From contig JAJZHR010000127.1 in the NCBI GenBank assembly GCA_021810815.1, forward strand, positions 1 through 6,910: a DNA stretch of 6,910 nt, read 5' to 3'. How positions within the stretch are numbered: position 1 is the stretch's first letter; each line of letters opens with the position of its first letter. Made by a program: the position numbers and the translations under genes. Source of the DNA: Acidobacteriota bacterium (GTDB lineage Bacteria; Acidobacteriota; Terriglobia; Terriglobales; Acidobacteriaceae). This document shows positions 1 through 5,230 of this stretch, one piece after another. The notes under the pieces were generated by a model. It ran no database searches. It was not told the origin of the DNA and saw only the letters and a program-made list of their open reading frames with translations.

Positions 1-260
1 AACAACCCCGGTGGCACGGCTCGACCAAGGAGCACCCGCGATGCCCCTGTTCGACCTGGAAGCTGGAAAGACATCGGAAGATATTCGTGAGACTCGCCTT
101 GTGAGGCAAGGCGAGGCAAGCCGGCTTCCGACACTTTCCATTGTGCTATTGCATAGACCAGAGTTGCGGAGAAAAGGTTGCGGTCGTCACAGAAGTTGGG
201 GTTTGTGTTCTGAAAAGCGCGTTGTCGTCGCAGGGCGATCGCAGGCTGCCGACTGGCGGC
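1..260. other. Non-coding flank downstream of araD
   Basis: I see no supportable gene here. Open frames exist on both strands: one on the plus strand runs from a GTG at 11 into the antisense of araD, and one on the minus strand runs from an ATG at 141 to the window edge. Neither has a ribosome binding site or recognisable protein motifs, and both are rich in Arg and Ser as antisense or spacer frames often are. The only structured element is the stem-loop at 93-115 with the adjoining repeats. A gene ending or starting just beyond position 1 cannot be excluded. Confidence 0.5.
93..115. repeat. Perfect 9-bp stem-loop beside a tandem 10-bp repeat
   Basis: CTCGCCTTG (93-101) and CAAGGCGAG (107-115) pair perfectly around a 5-base loop. 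The right arm lies in a tandem pair of near-identical 10-mers, 101-110 and 111-120, which differ at one base. A 10-bp palindrome, AAGCCGGCTT, follows at 118-127. There is no T-run on either strand directly after the stem, so a standard intrinsic terminator is not supported. It lies about 145 bp beyond the araD stop and could still be a processing or partial termination structure. Confidence 0.4.
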
Positions 261-959
261 CTACTTCTGCCCGTAGGTCGCTGCGGCTCCATGTTTGCGG
301 AAGTAGTGCCGATCCAGCAGCGCTTGCGAGACACCTGCGCACCCTGGCCGGAGGGTGACGGTGAAGTAGGCCATGCGCGCGACCGCCTCCAGAACGACGG
401 CGTTGTAGGCGGCGGCAGCCGGCGTTTTGCCCCAGGTGAAGGGAGCATGGCCGGCGACAAGGACGGCTGGCACGGCCATGGGGTCGATATTCTGTCCCTT
501 GAAGTGCTCCGTGATGGCAAGGCCGGTGTTGTGGACGTAGTCGCCGCCGATGGCCTCTGCGGTCAGCTCCGGGGTGACGGGTACGGGGCCGTAGAAGTAG
601 TCGGCGTGGGTGGTGCCGAGCGGCGGAATCGGAAGTCCGGCCTGGGCCCAACTGGTGGCGTACTCGGAATGAGTGTGGACGACGCCGCCGATCTGGGGAA
701 ACTCCTTGTAGAGGAGCAGGTGTGTCGCGAGGTCGGAGGAGGGGCGCAGCGTGCCCTCGACGATCTTCCCATCCAGATCGGTGAGGACGATGTCGGAGGG
801 TTTCATCTTGGCGTAATCCACGCCGCTTGGCTTGATGGCGACCAGGCCCTCCTCGCGGGAGATGCCGCTGGCGTTGCCAAAGGTGTAGAGCACCAGTCCG
901 CGGGCCACCAACTCGAGATTCGCCTCCAACACTTGCTCCCTCAGCGTCTGCAACAGCAT
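261..959 (-). CDS. araD: L-ribulose-5-phosphate 4-epimerase
   Basis: A cytosolic class II aldolase/adducin-fold enzyme that interconverts L-ribulose 5-phosphate and D-xylulose 5-phosphate, the step that feeds L-arabinose into the pentose phosphate pathway. The 232 residues are close to the 231 of E. coli AraD. Zinc ligands H95, H97 (in VVHTHSEY) and H171, and catalytic D76, D120 and Y229, fall at the positions I recall for E. coli. The phosphate-loop GNASG (28-32) and K43 are also present. The frame stays open 187 codons further upstream, but similarity begins at the ATG at 959-957. That ATG is preceded by AGGGGAG at 7-nt spacing, which fixes the start. The close paralogues UlaF and SgbE share all these residues, so the sugar pathway is not proven: no araA or araB is visible. 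A possible operator lies at 1037-1050. Confidence 0.93.
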   Translation of the reverse strand: MLLQTLREQVLEANLELVARGLVLYTFGNASGISREEGLVAIKPSGVDYAKMKPSDIVLTDLDGKIVEGTLRPSSDLATHLLLYKEFPQIGGVVHTHSEYATSWAQAGLPIPPLGTTHADYFYGPVPVTPELTAEAIGGDYVHNTGLAITEHFKGQNIDPMAVPAVLVAGHAPFTWGKTPAAAAYNAVVLEAVARMAYFTVTLRPGCAGVSQALLDRHYFRKHGAAATYGQK

Positions 960-1036
960 TTGCGGTCTCCCCTTTTGGACGAAAGATTGAAATGTGGAGA
1001 AACGCTGCGGCGGCCTGTGGAGGAAACTCCGGCGGC

Positions 1037-1050
1037 TGAAAACGTTTCCT
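1037..1050 (-). promoter_or_regulatory. Candidate LacI/GalR-family operator upstream of araD
   Basis: TGAAAACGTTTCCT is a near-palindrome centred on AACGTT and fits the loose cre/LacI-family core TGNAANCGNWNNCW. It lies 78-91 bp before the araD start. On the araD strand it sits just downstream of a TATACC sequence (1066-1061) that could act as a -10 box, which is the usual position for a repressor roadblock. Only one copy is seen and no regulator gene is in the window, so this is a suggestion. Confidence 0.3.
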
Positions 1051-1320
1051 GGCTCTATGGTATAGCCGCGCGATGCTTTCAGTGTCGCCGCAAAGGCAGC
1101 GATTTCCACTTCCGGGCGCAGACTTGCTGCGTGATGCGGCCCAGGTCTGTATTTTCGCGGATTGCGCGACCGCCGGAGCGAATCCCGGATCAGATCCCTG
1201 CCAGAGGGGAGAAAAATCGTGAACAACGTATGAAAATCCAGAAAGGGCGCGGCAGGAGGCCCCAGCATGTGATATTTTTTACCGGGTGCGTTCACGAAAA
1301 ATCGGCATTCGCCGCGCGCA

Positions 1321-1326
1321 TATACT
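1321..1326 (+). promoter_or_regulatory. Candidate -10 box for the arginine decarboxylase gene
   Basis: TATACT matches the -10 consensus at five of six bases. It would start transcription near 1333, just before the GGAGGG ribosome binding site at 1337-1342. The -35 position 16-18 bp upstream is only A-rich, with no TTGACA-like hexamer, so the promoter would be weak or activator-dependent. Confidence 0.3.
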
Positions 1327-1350
1327 TGAGGTATCCGGAGGGTTTTCGAA

Positions 1351-1908
1351 TTGGGAAAAAGCATGGTCCCGAAGAAGCTGTTCTTCACCAAGGGCGTTGG
1401 CAAACATAAAGAACGGCTGACTTCGTTTGAGCTGGCATTGCGCGACGCAGGCATCGCGGCGCAGAATCTGGTCCGCGTCTCCTCGATTTTTCCGCCGCAG
1501 TGCAAGCTGGTCCCCCGCAAAGAGGGATTGACCTATCTGCATCCCGGCGAAGTGGTGTTCGCGGTGGTGGCGGAGAACTCCACCCGCGAGGCGCACCGCC
1601 TGGTGGTTTCGAGCATCGGCGTCGCCATTCCGACGGACCGCAACACCTACGGCTACCTGAGCGAGCACCACAGCTTCGGCGAGACCGAGGACCAGGCGGG
1701 AGACTACGCCGAGGAACTCGCGGCCGAGATGCTGGCGACGACGCTCGACGTGGACTTTGACCCGGACAAGAGCTGGGACGAGAAGAAGGAAATCTACCGC
1801 ATGTCCGACAAGATCGTCCGCACGGCGAATGTGACGCAGTCCGCTGTGGGCGACAAGAAGGGCTTGTGGACGACCGTGATCGCGGCTGCGATTCTGATCT
1901 TCGACTAA
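1351..1908 (+). CDS. pdaD: Pyruvoyl-dependent arginine decarboxylase
   Basis: Converts L-arginine to agmatine and CO2 using a pyruvoyl group made by self-cleavage of the chain, unlike the PLP-dependent SpeA. The cleavage pair is S44-S45 in the motif RVSSIFPP. N39 and E105 (in YLSEHHS) line up with the processing and catalytic residues I recall as N47 and E109 of the Methanocaldococcus jannaschii enzyme. Cleavage would give a short beta chain (1-44) and a pyruvoyl-capped alpha chain. At 185 residues it is longer than the archaeal enzyme (about 165) and nearer to bacterial and chlamydial forms. The start is chosen at TTG 1351, with GGAGGG 8 nt upstream; an in-frame ATG at 1363 lacks a well-spaced site. 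With aguB downstream it points to putrescine synthesis through agmatine. A strong terminator at 1948 ends the transcript. Confidence 0.9.
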   Translation: MGKSMVPKKLFFTKGVGKHKERLTSFELALRDAGIAAQNLVRVSSIFPPQCKLVPRKEGLTYLHPGEVVFAVVAENSTREAHRLVVSSIGVAIPTDRNTYGYLSEHHSFGETEDQAGDYAEELAAEMLATTLDVDFDPDKSWDEKKEIYRMSDKIVRTANVTQSAVGDKKGLWTTVIAAAILIFD

Positions 1909-1947
1909 TCTGCGAACCTGAAGACTGATCTTCAAAACCTGAAGAAT

Positions 1948-1981
1948 AAGGGCGCTGGCCAAGCCGTCAGCGCCCTTTTTT
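1948..1981 (+). terminator. Intrinsic terminator after the arginine decarboxylase gene
   Basis: GGGCGCTG (1950-1957) and CAGCGCCC (1968-1975) form an 8-bp GC-rich stem around a 10-nt loop. AA at 1948-1949 can add two pairs, and six T follow at 1976-1981. A smaller hairpin, TGAAGA-CTGA-TCTTCA, lies just before it at 1919-1934. Its placement separates the decarboxylase transcript from the toxin-antitoxin genes that follow. Confidence 0.9.
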
Positions 1982-1992
1982 CCTTCGTGGAA

Positions 1993-2023
1993 TACAATAT
2001 GGTCAGTTGGAAATGACCACAAT
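1993..2023 (+). promoter_or_regulatory. Candidate autoregulatory promoter/operator of the toxin-antitoxin pair
   Basis: TACAAT at 1993-1998 is a good -10 box but has no clear -35, since the expected place is inside the terminator stem. Overlapping it is a perfect inverted repeat, TGGTCA (2000-2005) and TGACCA (2014-2019), separated by 8 bp. The arms extend to 10 bp each (1996-2005 and 2014-2023) with 8 of 10 matching. The repeat covers the probable transcription start and the antitoxin start codon, as expected where an antitoxin of this family represses its own operon. Confidence 0.5.
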
Positions 2024-2273
2024 GCCGCAGGCGAAAAACATCCCGGTGCCGGTGACGAAGTTCAAGGCGCAGTGCCTGGAAATGGTAGAGACCGTCCATC
2101 GCAAGCGCACACCCATCACTATCTCCAAGCGAGGCAAACCGGTGGCTCGCCTTGTGCCTCTCGATGAAGTGACGCAGCCTCCGATCTGGGGACGCATGAG
2201 AGGATCGATGGTGATCGTCGGCGACATCGTCAGCCCCGACCCTGAGCTGTGGAACTCGGAACAGGATGACTGA
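2022..2273 (+). CDS. Antitoxin of the Phd/YefM family
   Basis: A small cytosolic protein that should bind and neutralise the PIN toxin encoded next and repress the shared promoter. The family signature is clear: a V-T-K-F-K-A N-terminal element, then ITISKRGKPVARLVPLDE, the beta-hairpin region typical of Phd proteins. An acidic, Trp-containing C-terminal tail that would wrap the toxin follows. I start at the ATG at 2022 (83 residues) because GGA at 2009-2011 gives the only usable spacing. In-frame ATG 2013 and TTG 2007 would add three or five residues. It overlaps the toxin gene by 8 bp (ATGACTGA), which implies translational coupling. The exact toxin family is inferred from the neighbour. 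Confidence 0.85.
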   Translation: MPQAKNIPVPVTKFKAQCLEMVETVHRKRTPITISKRGKPVARLVPLDEVTQPPIWGRMRGSMVIVGDIVSPDPELWNSEQDD

Positions 2274-2688
2274 GCCAGCACGTATTCTGCTCGACACGCA
2301 TGCCTGGATTTGGCTGGAATTGGGAGATGCACGCTTTCCCGTGAGGCACAGAAGAGCGATGAGCGTGTCCTCAGCAGCCGGAAGGCTGTACGTTTCGGCG
2401 ATCTCGATGCTCGAGATTGCGAACATGGATCGCAGGAAGCGTGTATTGCTTCCCATTCCTCTGCACCTGTGGTTTGAGAGGGCGTTTTCCAGCGGGGCCG
2501 TCAATATGTTGCCGATTACACCGGAGATTGCATCCGAAACTGCGTTGTTGCCGGAGGGCTTTCAAGGCGATCCTGCTGATCGGCTGATTGCCGCAACCGC
2601 GCGCGTGGAGGATCTGACGCTCTGCACCCACGACAAGCTTCTGCTGATGTTCGGCAAGCAGGGCATTTTCAAGACATTAGCTATCTGA
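2266..2688 (+). CDS. PIN-domain ribonuclease toxin, VapC-like
   Basis: A 140-residue PIN domain, the usual size for VapC-type toxins, which are Mg-dependent ribonucleases cutting tRNA, rRNA or other RNA. The acidic active-site residues are all present: D10 in LLDTHAWIW, E50 in SAISMLEIA, D102 and D105 in GDPADR, and D123 in CTHDK. The toxin therefore looks intact rather than decayed. It starts inside the end of the antitoxin gene (8-bp overlap), the normal order for such pairs. Base composition is lower than its surroundings: 2401-2520 holds 63 G or C in 120 bases, against 45 in 60 at 2881-2940 within aguB. This is compatible with horizontal acquisition. The stop codon overlaps the ribosome binding site of aguB. 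The RNA target cannot be told from sequence. Confidence 0.87.
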   Translation: MTEPARILLDTHAWIWLELGDARFPVRHRRAMSVSSAAGRLYVSAISMLEIANMDRRKRVLLPIPLHLWFERAFSSGAVNMLPITPEIASETALLPEGFQGDPADRLIAATARVEDLTLCTHDKLLLMFGKQGIFKTLAI

Positions 2689-2697
2689 GGAACTGAG

Positions 2698-3609
2698 ATG
2701 CCTAAAAGTAGCAACTACCGCATTGGCCTGGTCCAGATGTCCTGCGGGCCGGATCCGGCTGCGAACCTGGAGAAGGCTGCGACGCGCGTTCGCGAGGCAG
2801 CTCGCGCTGGCGCGCAGATCGTCTGCCTGCCGGAGCTTTTCCGCGCGCAATACTTCTGCCAGCGCGAGGACCATGCGCTGTTTGACCTGGCGGAGTCCAT
2901 CCCGGGGCCGTCGTCGGACCACCTGGCCGCGGTGGCGCGCGAGGAAAAGGTGGTGGTGATCGCGTCGTTGTTCGAGAGGCGCGCGGCGGGGCTTTATCAC
3001 AACACCGTCGCTGTGCTGGAGAGCGATGGCGGCATCGCTGGTACCTATCGCAAGATGCACATCCCGGACGACCCTCTCTATTACGAGAAGTTCTACTTCA
3101 CTCCCGGCGACCTCGGTTTTCGAGCGATGGACACGAGCTTTGGGCGCATTGGGACGCTGATCTGCTGGGATCAGTGGTATCCGGAGGGCGCTCGCATTAC
3201 GGCTCTGCAGGGAGCGACGACGCTGTTTTTCCCGACCGCGATCGGCTGGCATCCGGCGGAGAAGGCCGAGCAGGGAGAGACGCAATACTCCGCTTGGCAG
3301 ACGATCCAGAGGTCGCACGCGATCGCCAACGGGGTGTATGTGGGGGCGGTGAATCGGACCGGCCATGAGGACGGCAACGTGCTTGGCAACAAGGTGGAAG
3401 GCGCAGGGCTGGAGTTCTGGGGAGGGTCGTTCATCGCCGACCCGTTCGGACGCGTGATTGCGCAGGCGGCGCACGACACAGAGGACATCCTCGTTGCCGA
3501 GGTGGACCTGAAGCTGCTGGAAGACCAGAGGCGCGCATGGCCGTTTCTGCGCGACCGGCGCATCGATGCGTACGGCGGCATCACCAGCCGCTACCTGGAT
3601 GTGAAGTAG
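2698..3609 (+). CDS. aguB: N-carbamoylputrescine amidase
   Basis: A cytosolic nitrilase-superfamily amidohydrolase that cleaves N-carbamoylputrescine to putrescine, CO2 and ammonia, the last step of the agmatine route. The Glu-Lys-Cys triad is E46 in CLPELF, K119 in YRKMHIPDD and C156 in LICWDQWYPE. A long stretch from HIPDDPLYYEKFYFTPGDLG to TAIGWHP, then AIANG and NR around 207-220 and FWGGSF around 240-245, is characteristic of AguB rather than of beta-ureidopropionases or general nitrilases. Its 303 residues are near the usual size of about 290-300. The ATG at 2698 has GAGGA at 6-nt spacing, and this site includes part of the toxin stop codon. The trmJ start follows 6 bp after the stop. 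Its partner steps would be the pyruvoyl arginine decarboxylase at 1351 and an agmatine deiminase that is not in this window. Confidence 0.93.
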   Translation: MPKSSNYRIGLVQMSCGPDPAANLEKAATRVREAARAGAQIVCLPELFRAQYFCQREDHALFDLAESIPGPSSDHLAAVAREEKVVVIASLFERRAAGLYHNTVAVLESDGGIAGTYRKMHIPDDPLYYEKFYFTPGDLGFRAMDTSFGRIGTLICWDQWYPEGARITALQGATTLFFPTAIGWHPAEKAEQGETQYSAWQTIQRSHAIANGVYVGAVNRTGHEDGNVLGNKVEGAGLEFWGGSFIADPFGRVIAQAAHDTEDILVAEVDLKLLEDQRRAWPFLRDRRIDAYGGITSRYLDVK

Positions 3610-3615
3610 GCCGCC

Positions 3616-4434
3616 GTGCTGACTCCTGAGGAACTGGAACGAATTGTGGTCGTCCTCGTCGCGCCGCGCAACCCGAATAATATCGGGGCGGCGGCGCGGG
3701 CTATGAGCAATTTCGGGTTCCCGCATCTGCGGATTGCGACGACCTATGATGTTCCGTTTCACGATGCCCGGTCTGCGGTGGGAGCGGCGGAAACGCTGGC
3801 TGCGGCGCGGCAGTTCGAGAGGCTGGAAGAGGCGGTTGCAGACTGCTCGCTGGTGGTGGGAACGACGGCGGTCGGGCCACGCGAGGTGCAGCACCCGCTG
3901 CATCGGCTGGAGGCCGCGGGCGGGCTGATTCGAGCGCACGTCTCTGGTGTCCCGCCGGGTGTTGCGGAGGCGAGCGCCGGACGGGTTGCAATTCTTTTCG
4001 GATCAGAGAAGACGGGGCTGAGCAGGGAAGACCTGAGCCACTGCCACTGGCTGCTGCGCATTCCTACGCGGGTGGAACATCGGTCGATGAATCTGGGGCA
4101 GGCGGTGTCGCTTTGCCTCTATGAACTGATTCGGGAGGAGTTGCTGCGCGAGGAGCTGATCCGGGAGGAACTCCTGAAGGAGACGGGCGGCGCAGGGAGC
4201 GAACTGCCTCGGCAGGGAAACGCGCCGGCGGCGACAGCGGAGGAAAGGGAACGCCTGCTGGCGCTGCTGCTGCGAGCACTGGAAGTGAGCGGATACACCC
4301 AGCCGAACGCGGATCAGGATATGCAGCAGAAGTTTCGCAGACTCATTCTGCGGCTCAATCCTGCGCACGGCGATGTTGCGGTTCTGCTGGGGGTGCTGCG
4401 GCAATTTCTGTGGAAGCTGAACCGGAGCGGATAG
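3616..4434 (+). CDS. trmJ: tRNA 2'-O-methyltransferase, TrmJ-like SPOUT family
   Basis: A SAM-dependent SPOUT (trefoil-knot) methyltransferase; TrmJ methylates the ribose 2'-OH of tRNA position 32. The three SpoU motifs are present in order: NPNNIGAAARAMSNFG at 19-34 with the RNA-contacting Asn and Arg, ILFGSEKTGLS at 126-136, and IPT...SMNLGQAVSLCLYE at 149-170. The C-terminal helical extension (about 205-272) fits TrmJ better than minimal TrmL. The protein is 272 residues, somewhat longer than E. coli TrmJ (about 246). Much of the excess is a pentapeptide repeat and Ala/Gly-rich linker at 171-207. The start is GTG 3616, with AGG at 5-nt spacing overlapping the aguB stop, so it is probably cotranscribed with aguB. 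TrmH or another 2'-O-methyltransferase specificity remains possible. Confidence 0.85.
   Translation: MLTPEELERIVVVLVAPRNPNNIGAAARAMSNFGFPHLRIATTYDVPFHDARSAVGAAETLAAARQFERLEEAVADCSLVVGTTAVGPREVQHPLHRLEAAGGLIRAHVSGVPPGVAEASAGRVAILFGSEKTGLSREDLSHCHWLLRIPTRVEHRSMNLGQAVSLCLYELIREELLREELIREELLKETGGAGSELPRQGNAPAATAEERERLLALLLRALEVSGYTQPNADQDMQQKFRRLILRLNPAHGDVAVLLGVLRQFLWKLNRSG
4126..4185 (+). repeat. In-frame 15-bp tandem repeat within trmJ
   Basis: Four consecutive five-codon units encode LIREE, LLREE, LIREE and LLKET (residues 171-190). The DNA copies have diverged at synonymous positions, so the peptide pattern is better conserved than the bases. The stretch links the SPOUT domain to the C-terminal helical domain and should form a strongly charged helix. 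Confidence 0.8.
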
Positions 4435-4442
4435 GCGCGGTC

Positions 4443-4748
4443 TTATCGAGTCGAGGATGCGCGGGCTGCTGGTGCGCTGGAGGTGCGGTCGAGGACTTCG
4501 ATTTCTGCGATCACGTTGGCGGCTTCGTTTTCGAGAGCGGCACGCTGGGCTGCGTAGTCCTCTTCAGGATACTTTCCGGCGCGGTACTCGAAGTTGAGGT
4601 CGCGGAGGTTGTCGTAGATGACTTCCTTGCGCTCGCGCAGGTAGTCGACGCGGGTCTTGGTGCGCTGCAGGAAGGGATTGCGCTCGGGCCAGAAGACGAA
4701 GGCCAGGAGGGCGACGGTGAGCAGAATGCAGGCGGCCAGGGTCATCAT
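4443..4748 (-). CDS. Small membrane-anchored protein resembling the CcmI N-terminus
   Basis: A 101-residue protein with one N-terminal membrane segment (about 4-20), then WPERNPF and a helical, charged region. The pattern R-x6-R-x5-YDNLRDLNFEYRAGKYPEEDY-x3-R-x2-LENEA matches the start of CcmI/CycH, the apocytochrome c chaperone subunit of the heme lyase. The TPR domain of full CcmI is absent, and the C-terminus ends in an Ala/Ser-rich tail. I start at ATG 4748, 2 bp after the ccmH stop, with GGAG 8 nt upstream; ATG 4745 is a one-codon alternative. Its position as last gene after ccmF and ccmH supports a cytochrome c maturation role. Whether it is a natural short form or a truncated CcmI cannot be settled from this window. 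Confidence 0.75.
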   Translation of the reverse strand: MMTLAACILLTVALLAFVFWPERNPFLQRTKTRVDYLRERKEVIYDNLRDLNFEYRAGKYPEEDYAAQRAALENEAANVIAEIEVLDRTSSAPAARASSTR

Positions 4749-4750
4749 AT

Positions 4751-5230
4751 TCAGTACTCCGTCTCTTTGCGGATGCGTTCCCGGAGGAGGTCTTCTCCAG
4801 GTGTGGCCGGAGCGGCCGGCATGGGAACCGTGCGCAGCTTCCACTTGCGGATGAGCAGCGCGGTGCCGAGCGTGGCGAGGATGAAGACGGCGATGGGCAT
4901 GATCCAGGCCACGTCGTCAAAGCCGCCGCGCATGGGTGCGGCCAGAACGGTGGGGCCGTACTTCTGCACAAAGGCGTTGTAGATCATGCTGTCGTTGTCG
5001 CCGCGGTCCAGGCCGGCCTGCAACTCGTCGCGCATGACGCCGGAGACGGTGCAGCCGACGTGGTTGCACTCCAGCAGGATCTGGGCGCAGCCGCAGGTGC
5101 ACATCATCTTGTGGCCGAGGTCGTTGAAACGGGCGCTGGTGTCTCCTGCGCCGAGCATGGTGAAGACCATGGCGCAGGCGAGAGTGAGTTGCATCCACAG
5201 CTTGAGGGTGGAGCGAGTTCCTTCTCGCAT
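4751..5230 (-). CDS. ccmH: Cytochrome c biogenesis protein CcmH/NrfF family
   Basis: A membrane-anchored thiol-disulfide protein on the outer side of the inner membrane that keeps apocytochrome c cysteines reduced for heme attachment by CcmF. It has 159 residues: a signal or anchor helix at about 10-28, the cysteine domain at about 35-100, a membrane helix at about 106-127 and a short charged tail. The core LGHKMMCTCGCAQILLECNHVGC is related to the CcmH/NrfF consensus, but the usual LRCxxC is replaced by C44-x-C46-x-C48, followed by C55 and C60. The downstream pattern (GDNDSMIYNAFVQKYGPTVLAAP) is typical of CcmH. The start is ATG 5230, with GGAGG 6 nt upstream. The start overlaps the ccmF stop by one base (TGATG), which indicates translational coupling. 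Confidence 0.85.
   Translation of the reverse strand: MREGTRSTLKLWMQLTLACAMVFTMLGAGDTSARFNDLGHKMMCTCGCAQILLECNHVGCTVSGVMRDELQAGLDRGDNDSMIYNAFVQKYGPTVLAAPMRGGFDDVAWIMPIAVFILATLGTALLIRKWKLRTVPMPAAPATPGEDLLRERIRKETEY

Larger units (their letters stand above)
960..1350. other. Divergent intergenic region between araD and the arginine decarboxylase gene
   Basis: This 391-bp spacer should hold the promoters of both divergent genes. Frames cross it on both strands but show no family resemblance and no well-placed ribosome binding site, so I call it non-coding. Visible elements are a LacI-type operator core at 1037-1050, an imperfect 17-bp inverted repeat GGCT-N9-AGCC at 1051-1067, an 11-bp palindrome GGATC-A-GATCC at 1187-1197, an A/T-rich patch around 1271-1280, and a TATACT box at 1321-1326. 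I found no convincing -35 hexamer for either direction. Confidence 0.6.

Noticed and set aside
1..141. Minus-strand frame from an ATG at 141 to the window edge
   Set aside because: No ribosome binding site, no recognisable protein pattern, and too little sequence to judge.
141..1409. 422-codon plus-strand frame across araD
   Set aside because: It is antisense to araD, then spacer, then out of frame with the decarboxylase; no motif and no ribosome binding site.
1230..1409. Possible small gene in the araD-pdaD spacer (MKIQKGRGRR...)
   Set aside because: It overlaps the decarboxylase start out of frame, and the nearest purine-rich stretch is too far upstream to serve as a ribosome binding site.
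960..1520. N-terminal extension of AraD by 187 codons to 1520
   Set aside because: The extension runs antisense into the arginine decarboxylase gene and has no family similarity. The ATG at 959 has a good ribosome binding site and gives the standard length with all catalytic residues at expected positions.
2677..3939. 420-codon open frame on the minus strand across aguB and trmJ
   Set aside because: It is antisense to two strongly recognised genes, is very rich in Arg, and shows no family motif. Long antisense frames are expected in GC-rich DNA.
4410..4982. 190-codon plus-strand frame across the CcmI-like gene and ccmH
   Set aside because: Antisense to a well-supported operon with coupled starts; composition is that of a shadow frame.
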